Below, one piece after another: positions 52,719-61,821 of a stretch of 64,000 nt of DNA (position 1 is its first letter; the number at the start of each line of letters is the position of its first letter). The position numbers and the translations under genes were made by a program. Source of the stretch: Pelomonas sp965229315 (lineage in GTDB: Bacteria > Pseudomonadota > Gammaproteobacteria > Burkholderiales > Burkholderiaceae_C); assembly GCF_965229315.1 (NCBI RefSeq), contig NZ_CBDDJA010000002.1:124001-188000 (forward strand), given 5' to 3'. Below the pieces are notes generated by a model. The model was not told the DNA's origin, searched no databases, and was given only the letters and a program-made list of their open reading frames with translations.

Positions 52719-54143
52719 TCAGCCCTGGCACGACCGTATCAGTTCACCCAGGCGCGCCACGGCGCGCGCCAGCGCGGGCGTCCAGGGCTGGCCGCTGTTC
52801 AGCCGCAGGCAGTGGCCGAACTCGCCACTGGCCGAAAACAGCGGCCCGGGCGCCAGGCTGATGCCTTCGGCCAGCGCGGCGCGGTGCAGCGCCAGGCTGT
52901 CGTGCCCGGCGGGCAACGCCACCCAGACGAAGTAGCCGCCCAGCGGCCGCGTGACGCGCGTGCCGGCCGGGAAGTGCTGCAGCACGGCGGCCCGCAGCGC
53001 GCGCTGCTGCTCGGCCAGCGCGCGGCGCAGGGCGCGCAGGTGGCGGTCGTAGTCGCCGCCGGCCAGGTAGTGCGCGACGGCGGCCTGCGCCGGCCAGGAG
53101 CCCGACAGGCTCTGGCTGAGCTTGGCGCGCAGCAGCGCCGGTGCGAAGCGGCCCGCCGCCACCCAGCCGACGCGGTAGCCCGGCGCCAGCGTCTTGGCGA
53201 ACGAGCCGGCGTGCAGCACCTCGCCGCGCGTCGAGAAGGCCTTGGCCGGCAGCGGCGGCGCGCCGTCGTGCGGCAGTTCGGCGTAGACGTCGTCCTCGAT
53301 CAGCGGGACACCGTGGCGCTCCAGCAGCGCCACCAGCGCGCGCTTCTTCTCGGGCGGCATCAGGCTGCCCAGCGGGTTCTGGAAGCTGGTCATCAGCCAG
53401 CAGGCCTTGGGCGCGTGGCGGGCGATGAGGGCGGCCATCGCGTCCAGGTCGGCGCCCTCGGCGGCATCGCCGGGCACCTCGACGGCGCGCAGCCCCAGCC
53501 GCTCCAGCGCCTGCAGCGCGGCGTAGAAGCCGGGCGATTCGATCAGCACCGCGTCGCCCGGGCGGGTCAGCAGCTGCAGCGACAGGTTCAGGCCTTCCAG
53601 CGCGCCGTCGGTCAGCACGATTTCGTCGGGCGACACGCTCAGGCCCTGGCGCAGGTAGCGCACGGCGATCTGGCGCCGCAATTCGGCATGGCCGCCCGGC
53701 AGGTGCTGCGTCAGCTCGGCGGGCTTCAGGCGCCGGTTGCCGGCCGCCAGCGCGCGGCGCAGCGCGTCCAGCGGCAGCAGCGTGGCACTGGGGAAGGCCG
53801 AGCCCAGGGGCGCGTGGATGTCGTGCTCGCCGGTGCCCAGCAGCTGGAACACCATCTCGCTGACCGCGACCGGCTGCGGCTCGCGCGGCGGCAGCACAGG
53901 TGGCGGGGGTGCCGAGGGAGCTACGAAGTAGCCGGAGCGCTGCGCCGCGCGCACCAGGCCGCGCGATTCCAGCAGGTGGTAGGCCTGGAAGACGGTGGCC
54001 GCGCTGCAGCCGCGGCTGGCCTGCGTCTGGCGCACGGAGGGCAGGCGCTCGCCCGGGCGCAGCGCGCCGCTGCGCACCAGCGCGGCGATGTCGTCGGCCA
54101 GCTGGCGGTACAGCGGGCGTTCGGGCGGCGCGGCGTCGCTCAC
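52719..54143 (-). CDS. MocR/PdxR-family transcriptional regulator (GntR helix plus aminotransferase fold)
   Basis: 474 residues. A GntR-type winged helix (about 1-75, LYRQLADDIAALVRSGALRPGERLPS) is joined by a Pro-rich linker to a fold-type I aminotransferase domain with the PLP lysine in GSFAKTLAPGYRVGW and the Asp/Tyr loop EDDVYAEL. MocR proteins use PLP as a sensor and often control vitamin B6 or amino-acid genes. The GTG start overlaps the yggS stop as GTGA; YggS is itself a PLP-homeostasis protein, which fits. Confidence 0.92.
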   Translation of the reverse strand: MSDAAPPERPLYRQLADDIAALVRSGALRPGERLPSVRQTQASRGCSAATVFQAYHLLESRGLVRAAQRSGYFVAPSAPPPPVLPPREPQPVAVSEMVFQLLGTGEHDIHAPLGSAFPSATLLPLDALRRALAAGNRRLKPAELTQHLPGGHAELRRQIAVRYLRQGLSVSPDEIVLTDGALEGLNLSLQLLTRPGDAVLIESPGFYAALQALERLGLRAVEVPGDAAEGADLDAMAALIARHAPKACWLMTSFQNPLGSLMPPEKKRALVALLERHGVPLIEDDVYAELPHDGAPPLPAKAFSTRGEVLHAGSFAKTLAPGYRVGWVAAGRFAPALLRAKLSQSLSGSWPAQAAVAHYLAGGDYDRHLRALRRALAEQQRALRAAVLQHFPAGTRVTRPLGGYFVWVALPAGHDSLALHRAALAEGISLAPGPLFSASGEFGHCLRLNSGQPWTPALARAVARLGELIRSCQG

Positions 54144-54814
54144 CGCGCGCCGAAGATCGCCGTGCCGACGCGCACCATCGTGGAGCCAGCGGCGATGGCG
54201 GCTTCGAGGTCGGCGCTCATGCCCAGCGACAGCGTGTCCACGCCGAGGCCTGCCGCCTTCAGGTCGTTGAACAACGCCGCCATGGCCGCATGCTGGGCGG
54301 CGGCCTCGGGGCCGGGCTCGGGGATGGCCATCAGGCCGCGCAGCCTCAGGCGGGGCAGCGCGGCGACCTGGCGTGCCAGCGCCGACACGTCGCCGGGCAG
54401 CAAGCCGCTCTTGCTGGCCTCGCCGCTGATGTTGACCTGCAGGCAGATGTTGAGCGGCGCCAGCGCGGCCGGGCGCTGCTCGGACAGCCGCTCGGCGATC
54501 TTGAGCCGGTCCACCGACTGCACCCAGTCGAACGCTTCGGCCACCCCCCGCGTCTTGTTGGACTGCAGCGGGCCGATCAGGTGCCATTCGAGCTGGCTGC
54601 GGCAATCGTCCAGCTCGGCGATCTTGGCCAGGCCTTCCTGCACGTAGTTCTCGCCGAAGGCGCGGGCACCGGCGGCGAAGGCTTCCCGCACGGCGGAGCC
54701 GGGGAAAGTCTTGCTGACGACCAGCAGGCGGACCGCGTCAGGGACGCGGCCGGTTGCGGCACATGCCGCAGCAATGCGGTTATTGGTGGCTTGCAGGGAG
54801 TCTGGGATCGCCAT
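54140..54814 (-). CDS. YggS-family PLP-binding protein (PLP homeostasis)
   Basis: 224 residues, a single-domain alanine-racemase-like barrel. The PLP lysine lies in LLVVSKTFP (about residue 35); GENYVQEGL, WHLIGPLQSNK and LSLGMSADLEAAI are the family signatures. YggS/ProSC proteins keep PLP supply balanced and have no known catalytic activity. It is divergent from pilT, 28 bases between the starts, a conserved proteobacterial arrangement. Confidence 0.96.
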   Translation of the reverse strand: MAIPDSLQATNNRIAAACAATGRVPDAVRLLVVSKTFPGSAVREAFAAGARAFGENYVQEGLAKIAELDDCRSQLEWHLIGPLQSNKTRGVAEAFDWVQSVDRLKIAERLSEQRPAALAPLNICLQVNISGEASKSGLLPGDVSALARQVAALPRLRLRGLMAIPEPGPEAAAQHAAMAALFNDLKAAGLGVDTLSLGMSADLEAAIAAGSTMVRVGTAIFGAR

Positions 54815-54842
54815 AATCAGCCGAGCTACTTATTCGCACACC

Positions 54843-55886
54843 ATGGACATCACTCAGCTGCTGGCATTTTCGGTCAAGAACAAGGCCTCGGACTTGCACC
54901 TCTCGGCCGGCCTGCCGCCGATGATCCGGGTGCATGGCGACGTGCGCCGCATCAATGTCGAGGCGCTGGACCACCGCGCGGTCCACGACATGGTGTACGA
55001 CATCATGAACGACTCGCAGCGCAAGGTGTACGAGGAGACGCTGGAGGTCGACTTCTCGTTCGAGATCCAGGGCCTGGCGCGATTCCGCGTCAACGCCTTC
55101 AACCAGAACCGCGGCGCGGGCGCCGTGTTCCGGACCATCCCGAGCAAGATCCTCAGCCTGGAGCAGCTCAACGCGCCCAAGGTGTTCGCGGAACTGGCGC
55201 TGAAACCCCGCGGCATGGTGCTGGTGACCGGCCCGACCGGCTCCGGCAAGAGCACGACGCTGGCGGCCATGGTCAACCACCTCAACGAGAACGAGTACGG
55301 CCACATCCTGACCATCGAGGACCCGATCGAGTTCGTGCACGAGAGCAAGAAGAGCCTGATCAACCAGCGCGAGGTCGGCCCGCACACGCACTCGTTCGCC
55401 AACGCGCTGCGCTCGGCGCTGCGCGAGGACCCGGACTGCGTGCTGGTGGGCGAAATGCGCGACCTGGAAACCATCCGCCTGGCGCTGACCGCCGCCGAGA
55501 CGGGCCACCTGGTCTTCGGCACGCTGCACACCTCGTCGGCCGCCAAGACGGTGGACCGCATCGTCGACGTGTTCCCGGCGGCCGAGAAGGAGATGGTGCG
55601 GGCGATGGTGTCGGAATCGCTGGTGGCCGTCATCTCGCAGAGCCTGTGCAAGTTGAAGGACGGCACCGGCCGCGTCGCGGCGCACGAGATCATGCTGGGC
55701 ACCTCGGCCATCCGCAACCTGATCCGCGAGAACAAGGTCGCGCAGATGTATTCGTCCATCCAGACCGGCAACGGCCAGGGCATGCAGACGCTGGACCAGA
55801 ACCTCACCGACCTGGTCCGCCGCAACATCATCTCGCCGGCGGAAGCCCGGTCCAAAGCCAAGTTCCCAGAGAATTTCCCAGGCTGA
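54843..55886 (+). CDS. pilT: Type IV pilus retraction ATPase PilT
   Basis: 347 residues, the standard length. A hexameric secretion ATPase that disassembles pili for twitching motility and DNA uptake. Walker A GPTGSGKSTT, Asp box (IEDPIEF), Walker B (LVGEMRDLETI) and His box (TLHTSSA) are intact, and the C-terminal retraction motif follows. The start agrees with MDITQLLAF. pilU follows after a segment rich in hairpins. Confidence 0.97.
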   Translation: MDITQLLAFSVKNKASDLHLSAGLPPMIRVHGDVRRINVEALDHRAVHDMVYDIMNDSQRKVYEETLEVDFSFEIQGLARFRVNAFNQNRGAGAVFRTIPSKILSLEQLNAPKVFAELALKPRGMVLVTGPTGSGKSTTLAAMVNHLNENEYGHILTIEDPIEFVHESKKSLINQREVGPHTHSFANALRSALREDPDCVLVGEMRDLETIRLALTAAETGHLVFGTLHTSSAAKTVDRIVDVFPAAEKEMVRAMVSESLVAVISQSLCKLKDGTGRVAAHEIMLGTSAIRNLIRENKVAQMYSSIQTGNGQGMQTLDQNLTDLVRRNIISPAEARSKAKFPENFPG

Positions 55887-55900
55887 ATGTGTGAGCCCCC

Positions 55901-55972
55901 GGCCCAGCGGGTACGCTGGGCCACCCCCCGAGGGGGTGCAATCCGATGCGCGCAAGGCGCCCATCGGATTGC
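55901..55972. repeat. Three consecutive hairpins between pilT and pilU
   Basis: Within 72 bases lie GGCCCAGCG/CGCTGGGCC (55901-55922, 9 bp), ACCCCC/GGGGGT (55923-55937, 6 bp) and GCAATCCGATG/CATCGGATTGC (55938-55972, 11 bp plus an inner GCGC/GCGC). They are perfect and abut. None has a T tract. Possibly an intergenic palindromic repeat family, an RNase-protection element for the pilT message, or a bidirectional terminator. Confidence 0.7.
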
Positions 55973-56046
55973 ATCGCGGGCCGGCTTGGGAGCGGCCCGG
56001 CGCTCGGCCCGAACAGCCCAGAATGCGGGTGACAAGGATCCAACTC

Positions 56047-57183
56047 ATGGAACGCGATCAGGCCTCGAAATTCATCAACGACCTGCTGCGGCTGATGCTG
56101 TCGCGCAAGGGCTCCGACCTGTTCCTGACCGCCGAGTTCCCGCCGGCTATCAAGGTGGACGGCAAGCTGACCAAGGTGTCGCCCCAGCCGCTGACGGGCC
56201 AGCACACGCTGCAGCTGGCGCGGGCCATCATGAACGACAAGCAGGCGGCCGAGTTCGAGCGCACCAAGGAGTGCAATTTCGCGATCTCGCCGCACGGCGT
56301 CGGGCGCTTCCGCGTCAACGCCTTCATCCAGCAGGGCCAGGTGGGCCTGGTGCTGCGGACCATCCCGTCCACGCTGCCGACGATCACGTCGCTGGACCTG
56401 CCCGTCGTGCTGCGCGAGGTGGTGCAGCACAAGCGCGGCCTGGTCATCGTCGTCGGCGCGACCGGCTCGGGCAAGAGCACGTCGCTGGCCGCGATGATCG
56501 ACGAGCGCAACGAGACGACCTACGGCCACATCGTGACCATCGAGGACCCGATCGAATTCGTGCACCCGCACAAGAACTGCATCGTCACGCAGCGCGAGCT
56601 GGGCCTGGACACCGACTCCTGGGAGGCCGCGCTGAAGAACTCGCTGCGCCAGGCGCCCGACGTCATCCTGATGGGCGAGCTGCGCGACCGCGAGACGATG
56701 GAGCATGCCGTCGCCTTCGCCGAGACCGGCCACCTGTGCATGGCCACGCTGCACGCCAACAGCGCCAACCAGGCGCTGGACCGCATCATCAACTTCTTCC
56801 CCGAAGACCGCCGCCAGCAACTGCTGATGGACTTGTCGCTGAACCTGCGCGCCCTCGTCAGCCAGCGCCTGCTGCCCCGGCGCGAGGGCAAGGGCCGCGT
56901 CGCGGCGGTCGAGATCCTGCTGAACTCGCCGCTGGTGTCCGACCTCATCTTCAAGGGCGAGATCACCGAGATCAAGGAGCTGATGAAGCGCTCGCGCGAG
57001 CTGGGCATGCAGACCTTCGACCAGGCGCTGTTCGACCTCTACGAAGCCGGCAAGGTCACGTACGAGGACGCGCTGCGCAACGCCGACTCCGTCAACGACC
57101 TGCGCCTGCAGATCAAGCTCAACAGCGAGCGCGCCCGCAGCGGCGATCTTTCCTCCGGCACCGAACACTTGACGATTGTTTGA
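56047..57183 (+). CDS. pilU: Type IV pilus retraction ATPase PilU
   Basis: 378 residues. PilT paralogue that assists retraction in a PilT-dependent way. Walker A GATGSGKSTS, Asp box IEDPIEF, Walker B LMGELRDRET and the His box TLHANSA are present; the C-terminus is longer than in PilT. The ATG at 56047 gives MERDQASKFI, the family start, with the dehydrogenase gene starting two bases after its stop. Confidence 0.96.
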   Translation: MERDQASKFINDLLRLMLSRKGSDLFLTAEFPPAIKVDGKLTKVSPQPLTGQHTLQLARAIMNDKQAAEFERTKECNFAISPHGVGRFRVNAFIQQGQVGLVLRTIPSTLPTITSLDLPVVLREVVQHKRGLVIVVGATGSGKSTSLAAMIDERNETTYGHIVTIEDPIEFVHPHKNCIVTQRELGLDTDSWEAALKNSLRQAPDVILMGELRDRETMEHAVAFAETGHLCMATLHANSANQALDRIINFFPEDRRQQLLMDLSLNLRALVSQRLLPRREGKGRVAAVEILLNSPLVSDLIFKGEITEIKELMKRSRELGMQTFDQALFDLYEAGKVTYEDALRNADSVNDLRLQIKLNSERARSGDLSSGTEHLTIV

Positions 57184-57185
57184 GC

Positions 57186-58076
57186 ATGAGCACACGCACC
57201 TACGACCCCGTTCCCTCCCGCCGCGTCGCCTTCCTGGGCCTGGGCGTCATGGGCCATCCGATGGCCGGCCACCTGGCGCGCGCCGGCCACCAGGTCACCG
57301 TCTACAACCGCACCACCGCCAAGGCCGAGGCCTGGGCCAAGGAGTACGGCGGCAGCGTCGCCGCCACGCCGGCCGAGGCCGTGCGCGATGCCGAGTTCGT
57401 GTTCTGCTGCGTCGGCAACGACGACGACCTGCGCTCGGTCGTGCTGGGCGAGTCGGGGGCCTTCCACGGCATGGTGCCGGGTGCGGTGTTCATCGATCAC
57501 ACGACGGCGTCGGCCGAGGTGGCGCGTGACCTGCATTCGGTGGCGAGCGTGCAGGGCCTGCACTTCATCGACGCGCCGGTCTCCGGCGGCCAGGCCGGTG
57601 CCGTCAACGGCGCGCTGACGGTGATGTGCGGCGGCGAATCCGCGCCGTTCGAAGCCGCCAGGCTGATCGCGCTGGCGTTCGCCAAGGCGGTCACGCTGCT
57701 CGGCGGCCCCGGGTCGGGCCAGCTCGCCAAGATGGTCAACCAGATCTGCATCGCCGGGGTCGTGCAAGGCCTGGCGGAGGCGGTTCGCTTCGGCCAGAAC
57801 GCGGGCCTGGACATGGCGCAGGTGCTGGACGTCATCGGCAAGGGCGCCGCGCAGAGCTGGCAGATGGACAACCGCGGCAAGACCATGGTCGAAGGCAAGT
57901 TCGACTTCGGCTTCGCGGTGGACTGGATGCGCAAGGACCTGGGCCTGGTGCTGGACGAGGCGCGCCGCAACGGCTCGCGCCTGCCGGTGACGGCACTGGT
58001 GGACCAGTTCTATGCCGACGTGCAGGCGCAGGGCGGCAACCGCTGGGACACGTCCAGCCTCATCAAGCGGCTCTGA
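57186..58076 (+). CDS. Beta-hydroxyacid dehydrogenase family oxidoreductase
   Basis: 296 residues, similar to 3-hydroxyisobutyrate and tartronate semialdehyde reductases. NAD(P)-binding GLGVMGHPMA, substrate motif DAPVSGGQAGA, and the catalytic lysine in GSGQLAKMVNQI are visible. Substrate not defined. It starts two bases after the pilU stop and is probably on that message, without a clear functional link. Confidence 0.92.
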   Translation: MSTRTYDPVPSRRVAFLGLGVMGHPMAGHLARAGHQVTVYNRTTAKAEAWAKEYGGSVAATPAEAVRDAEFVFCCVGNDDDLRSVVLGESGAFHGMVPGAVFIDHTTASAEVARDLHSVASVQGLHFIDAPVSGGQAGAVNGALTVMCGGESAPFEAARLIALAFAKAVTLLGGPGSGQLAKMVNQICIAGVVQGLAEAVRFGQNAGLDMAQVLDVIGKGAAQSWQMDNRGKTMVEGKFDFGFAVDWMRKDLGLVLDEARRNGSRLPVTALVDQFYADVQAQGGNRWDTSSLIKRL

Positions 58077-58106
58077 TCCGTCAGGCGCGCCACCGGCGCG
58101 CGACGC

Positions 58107-58718
58107 TCAGGGCTTCTTGGGGACGGTGCGTGCGAGCTCGTCCTCGCTGATGATCTCGAACGCCCGCACGACCTTGACCACGCCGCTGATCTGACGTGCG
58201 ATCTCGGTGGCGCGGGCCGCCTCGCGCTCGGTCACGCGGCCCATCAGGTAGACGTTGCCGCGCGTGACGACCACGTCGAACGCGCTGCTGATCAGGTCAC
58301 GCGCGTCGATCAACTGCGCCTTGACCTTGCTCTGGATGACCACGTCGTTGGAGCGGCTCGACAGCGAGCTGGCGCCCATGACGGCGGCTTCGTTCATCAC
58401 GCGCTGCACATTCTCGACACCGGCGACGACCTGCTCCAGCCGGGCCAGGTCGGCCTCGCTCGTCGCCTCGCCGGTGATCAGCGCGATGCGGTTGTAGCTG
58501 TTGACGTTGGCGTGGACCCGCTCGCCGAGCTGTTCGCGGATGCGGGCGCCGGCCTTGATCTCGATGGTCTGGTCTTCGAGTTGCGTGCCGGAGGTGCGGC
58601 GGTCGGTGGCGACGGACACGCCGCCGACCATGGCGCCGCCGATGATCAGCGGGGCACAGCCGCTGCCAAGCAGGCTGACGAGGGCGGCGGCGATCAGGGT
58701 GCGGTTCAGAGGCTTCAT
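58107..58718 (-). CDS. BON-domain outer-membrane lipoprotein (DolP/YraP family)
   Basis: 203 residues. The lipobox LLGSGC gives a lipidated Cys near residue 21, followed by two BON domains (about 48-115 and 125-195). DolP binds anionic phospholipid and supports outer-membrane integrity. Position at the end of a yraN-SIS-BON cluster matches E. coli yraN-diaA-yraP. The ATG at 58718 is chosen for the signal. Confidence 0.94.
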   Translation of the reverse strand: MKPLNRTLIAAALVSLLGSGCAPLIIGGAMVGGVSVATDRRTSGTQLEDQTIEIKAGARIREQLGERVHANVNSYNRIALITGEATSEADLARLEQVVAGVENVQRVMNEAAVMGASSLSSRSNDVVIQSKVKAQLIDARDLISSAFDVVVTRGNVYLMGRVTEREAARATEIARQISGVVKVVRAFEIISEDELARTVPKKP

Positions 58719-58738
58719 CGGGTTCCCAGGCAAAAAGG

Positions 58739-59308
58739 TTATTCGTCGCTGCCGAGCAGCTGCACGTCGACGGCGTCGACCAAGGCATGCAGCAGCACGC
58801 GCTGCGCCTCGACAACGCGCGGCTCGCGCGCGTGGCCGACACGGATCTGGATGTCGGTGTCCTGCAGCAGGCCGCGCCACTCGTCCGTGGCGCCGCCGGT
58901 CAGGGCGATGACGCTCATCTCCTGCGAATGCGCCGCGGCCAGGGCGTTCGACCAGGCGTCGCGCTGCTCGCGCAGCGGCTCGATCATGACGAGCACGTCG
59001 CCGGGGTGGCCGTGGGCTTGCAACAGCCGCGCCAGGTCAAGCCCGGCGGCGTCGCGCGCCTGGGCGGCCAGGCTCCAGGCCGCCAGGCCCGGGCGCTCCT
59101 GCTCGAAGCGGCCGGCCAGCCGGGCCGCGAGGTAGTCGGCGTCAAGCGCCGCCAGGCCGTGGGCCGCGCACAGGATGCGGTTGCCGCCGGTGATGGCGTC
59201 CACCACCATCTGGGCGGCCATGGCCAGAGGCCGGGCGAGTTGTTCGGCCGCCTGGTAGAGCAGGTCGGCGCTTTCGAAGAACTGTTGCTGGATGCGTTGT
59301 TCAATCAT
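58739..59308 (-). CDS. SIS-domain protein (DiaA/GmhA-like)
   Basis: 189 residues, a single SIS (sugar isomerase) domain. The loop GDVLVMIEP and the C-terminal RVVEAQRVLLHALVDAVD helix are seen. By gene order between yraN and a yraP-like gene it corresponds to DiaA, which binds DnaA and promotes initiation; by sequence it resembles phosphoheptose isomerases. The catalytic residues of GmhA are not clearly present, which favours DiaA. Confidence 0.85.
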   Translation of the reverse strand: MIEQRIQQQFFESADLLYQAAEQLARPLAMAAQMVVDAITGGNRILCAAHGLAALDADYLAARLAGRFEQERPGLAAWSLAAQARDAAGLDLARLLQAHGHPGDVLVMIEPLREQRDAWSNALAAAHSQEMSVIALTGGATDEWRGLLQDTDIQIRVGHAREPRVVEAQRVLLHALVDAVDVQLLGSDE

Positions 59309-59338
59309 GCGGGGCGGATGATAGGGTCAACCCCGAGG

Positions 59339-59731
59339 TCACCCCGCATCGAAGGCGGCCTGCAACCAGGTCAGGTGGTCGCCGTCGATGGCGACGACGT
59401 CGAAGCGGCAGGGCGGCGGGCTGGCATGGCGCAGCAGGTAGTGCTGGGCGGCGTAGATCAGCCGCTGCTGCTTTTTCGCGGTCACGCTGGCGGCTGCGCC
59501 GCCGTGCGATGCGTCGGCGCGCGCACGCACTTCCACGAAGACCAGCGTGCCGTCGCGGTCCTGCAGGATCAGGTCCACCTCGCCGGCGCGGCGGCTGGGG
59601 CCGGCGGCGACTCGATAATTCCGCTCCAGAAGGCGCAGGCCCGCGCGCTGCAGGTGTGCCAGCGCCGCATCCTCGGCCGCGTCGCCCGACGTCTTGGTGG
59701 CCGGTCTTGAACGAGAGCCCCAGTTGAACAT
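59339..59731 (-). CDS. YraN family (UPF0102) nuclease-like protein
   Basis: 130 residues. A small PD-(D/E)XK-like fold: EVDLILQDRDGTLVFVEVRARA contains the Asp and Glu-x-Arg core. Function not established; its fixed place beside rsmI is typical. The start ATG at 59731 overlaps the start of the divergent rsmI. Confidence 0.93.
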   Translation of the reverse strand: MFNWGSRSRPATKTSGDAAEDAALAHLQRAGLRLLERNYRVAAGPSRRAGEVDLILQDRDGTLVFVEVRARADASHGGAAASVTAKKQQRLIYAAQHYLLRHASPPPCRFDVVAIDGDHLTWLQAAFDAG

Positions 59732-60656
59732 CGCTGTTTCCGATCAGTCCCTGCTGCGCCAGGCCGCTCAGGCCGCGGCCGGTGGCCAGCAGTATCCGGC
59801 CGCCACGCTCTACCTCGTCGCCACGCCCATCGGCAACCTGGCGGACCTGAGCCTGCGCGCCATCCACGCCCTGAGCGTGGCCGATGCACTGGCCTGCGAG
59901 GACACGCGCCAGGGCGCCCAGCTGCTGCGCCACCTGGGGCTGCACAAGCCGCTGGTCGCGCTGCACCAGCACAACGAGCGCGAGGCCAGCGCCGGCGTCG
60001 TCGCGCGACTGGCTGCGGGCGAGCGCGTGGCCTACGCGTCGGATGCCGGCACGCCCGCCATCTCGGACCCGGGCGCGGTGCTCGTGCAGGCGGTCGTGGC
60101 TGCGGGCTACCGCGTGCTGCCGCTGCCCGGCCCGAGCAGCGCCGTGGCGGCGCTCAGCGTGGCCGGCGACACGGCGGCTCAGGGTTTCGCGTTCGCGGGC
60201 TTTCTGCCCACGAAGACCGGCGAGCGCCGAACGGCCTTGCAGGCGCTGCTGGCCGTGGAGCGGCAGAGCCAGGTCGTGTTCGAGGCGCCGCACCGCATCG
60301 CCGAGCTGGCGGCGCTGCTGGCCGAGCTGGCGCCCGAGCGGCGTGTGACGGTCTGCCGCGAGCTGACCAAGCAGTTCGAGACCGTGCACACCGCCGAGGC
60401 CGCCACGCTGCCGGGCTGGTTCGCCGCCGATGCGCAGCGGTTGCGCGGCGAGTTCGTGCTGGTGCTGCACGCCCGCGCGCCGGTGGCCGCGAGTGCGGAC
60501 AGCCTGCCCGAGGAAGCGCAGCGCGTGCTGGCGCTGCTGGTGGCGGAGCTGCCGGTGAAGCAGGCGGTGGCACTGGCCGCGCAGATCAGCGGCGAGTCGC
60601 GCAACCGCCTCTACGACGCGGCGCTGCAGCTCAAGCAGCAGCGCGACGGCGCCTGA
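59724..60656 (+). CDS. rsmI: 16S rRNA (cytidine-1402-2'-O)-methyltransferase
   Basis: 310 residues. Methylates the ribose of C1402 in the ribosome P site with SAM. Family motifs LYLVATPIGNLADLSLRA, CEDTRQGAQLL and SDAGTPAISDPGA are clear, with PLPGPSSA later. The TTG at 59724 is the most likely start (LNIAVSDQ); GTG at 59697 is possible. Either overlaps the divergent yraN start by several bases, and the 3' end overlaps the convergent sugar dehydrogenase gene by 26 bases. Confidence 0.93.
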   Translation: MNIAVSDQSLLRQAAQAAAGGQQYPAATLYLVATPIGNLADLSLRAIHALSVADALACEDTRQGAQLLRHLGLHKPLVALHQHNEREASAGVVARLAAGERVAYASDAGTPAISDPGAVLVQAVVAAGYRVLPLPGPSSAVAALSVAGDTAAQGFAFAGFLPTKTGERRTALQALLAVERQSQVVFEAPHRIAELAALLAELAPERRVTVCRELTKQFETVHTAEAATLPGWFAADAQRLRGEFVLVLHARAPVAASADSLPEEAQRVLALLVAELPVKQAVALAAQISGESRNRLYDAALQLKQQRDGA

Positions 60657-61821
60657 GCGCCAGCACCGCCAGGCCCAGGCCCAGCATCGCCACAGTCGCG
60701 GGCTCCGGCACCGCGCCCACGGCCAGCAGGAAGATGCGTCCGTCGATGCCCACCGCGTACAGCGCGCCGTCGGCGCCTTCGCCGAAGCTCGTCAGCGTGT
60801 TGGCGCCGAAGGGCGAGGCGAATTCGGTGACGTTGGTGGCCACGCCGTTGACCTCCAGCAGGCTCCACATGCGGCCCGACACGAAGTCGCCGAACACATA
60901 GCGGCCGTCCAGCGCGGCATCCGGCCCGTGGTAGACGTAGCCGCCGATGATGGAGGCGCCCACGTCGTGGCCGTAGTCGAAGATCGGGTCGGTCAGGTTC
61001 AGCGGCATCGGATCGTTGATGCCCGGCGTGGCAATCGTGCCTTCGCGCACGCGCCAGCCGTAGTTGGCGCCCGCACCGGTGCCGAACTTGGCGAAGTTGA
61101 TCTCCTCGCGTGCGCCCTGGCCCACGTCGCCGATCCACAGGTTGCCCGTCGTGCGGTCGAAGCTGTTGCGGTAGGGGTTGCGCAGGCCGTAGGCCCAGAT
61201 CTCGTCGTTGCCGGCCACGCCCACGAAGGGGTTGCTGGTGGGCACGGTGTAGCCGCCCGCCGCGTTGGGCGTGATGCGCAGCAGCTTGCCGAGGTTGCTG
61301 TTCAGGTTCTGCGCGTTGTTGTCGGGGTCGTTGCCGCTGCCGCCGTCGCCCGTGGCGATGTACAGGTTGCCCGGGTCCTGCGCGTTGAAGCCTATCCAGC
61401 CACCCTTGTGGTTGTTGCGCCCGGCGGGCTGCGCGACGGTGATGATGGTGCGGCCGCTGGCCGGGTCCACCATGCCCGACGCGTTGACCGTGTAGCTGGC
61501 GACGACGGTGTTCAGCGTGGTCTTGTCGATGTAGTCCACGTAGAAGCGGCCGTTGGTCGAGAAGCCCGGGTCGAAGGCCAGGCCCAGCAGGCCGCGTTCG
61601 CCGCCGGTGTCCACCTGCGCCGACAGGTCGAACCAGGTCGATACCGTGCCGCCCTGCTGCATCTTGATGACGCCGCCCTTCTCGACAACGAACAGCCGGT
61701 CGTCTCCCGCCGTGGTCAGGAACACGGGCTGCGTGTAGCCCGCACCGATCTGCGTGAAGGCGGCTGCGGGGCCGGCGAGGGCGGCGAGGGCCAGGGTCGT
61801 CGAGGCGAGCAAGGCTTTCAT
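60631..61821 (-). CDS. PQQ-dependent sugar dehydrogenase-like protein with PEP-CTERM anchor
   Basis: 396 residues. Signal peptide (about 1-20), then a six-bladed propeller like soluble glucose/aldose dehydrogenases, with the motifs GERGLLGLAFDP, RNNHKGGWIGF, GDGGSGNDP and WAYGLRNPYR. The C-terminus is a PEP-CTERM sorting tail: VPEPAT, a hydrophobic helix and an Arg cluster. Exosortase would cut and sort it to the surface or matrix. PQQ dependence is inferred from the fold. The exosortase gene lies elsewhere. Confidence 0.9.
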   Translation of the reverse strand: MKALLASTTLALAALAGPAAAFTQIGAGYTQPVFLTTAGDDRLFVVEKGGVIKMQQGGTVSTWFDLSAQVDTGGERGLLGLAFDPGFSTNGRFYVDYIDKTTLNTVVASYTVNASGMVDPASGRTIITVAQPAGRNNHKGGWIGFNAQDPGNLYIATGDGGSGNDPDNNAQNLNSNLGKLLRITPNAAGGYTVPTSNPFVGVAGNDEIWAYGLRNPYRNSFDRTTGNLWIGDVGQGAREEINFAKFGTGAGANYGWRVREGTIATPGINDPMPLNLTDPIFDYGHDVGASIIGGYVYHGPDAALDGRYVFGDFVSGRMWSLLEVNGVATNVTEFASPFGANTLTSFGEGADGALYAVGIDGRIFLLAVGAVPEPATVAMLGLGLAVLALRRRRAAA

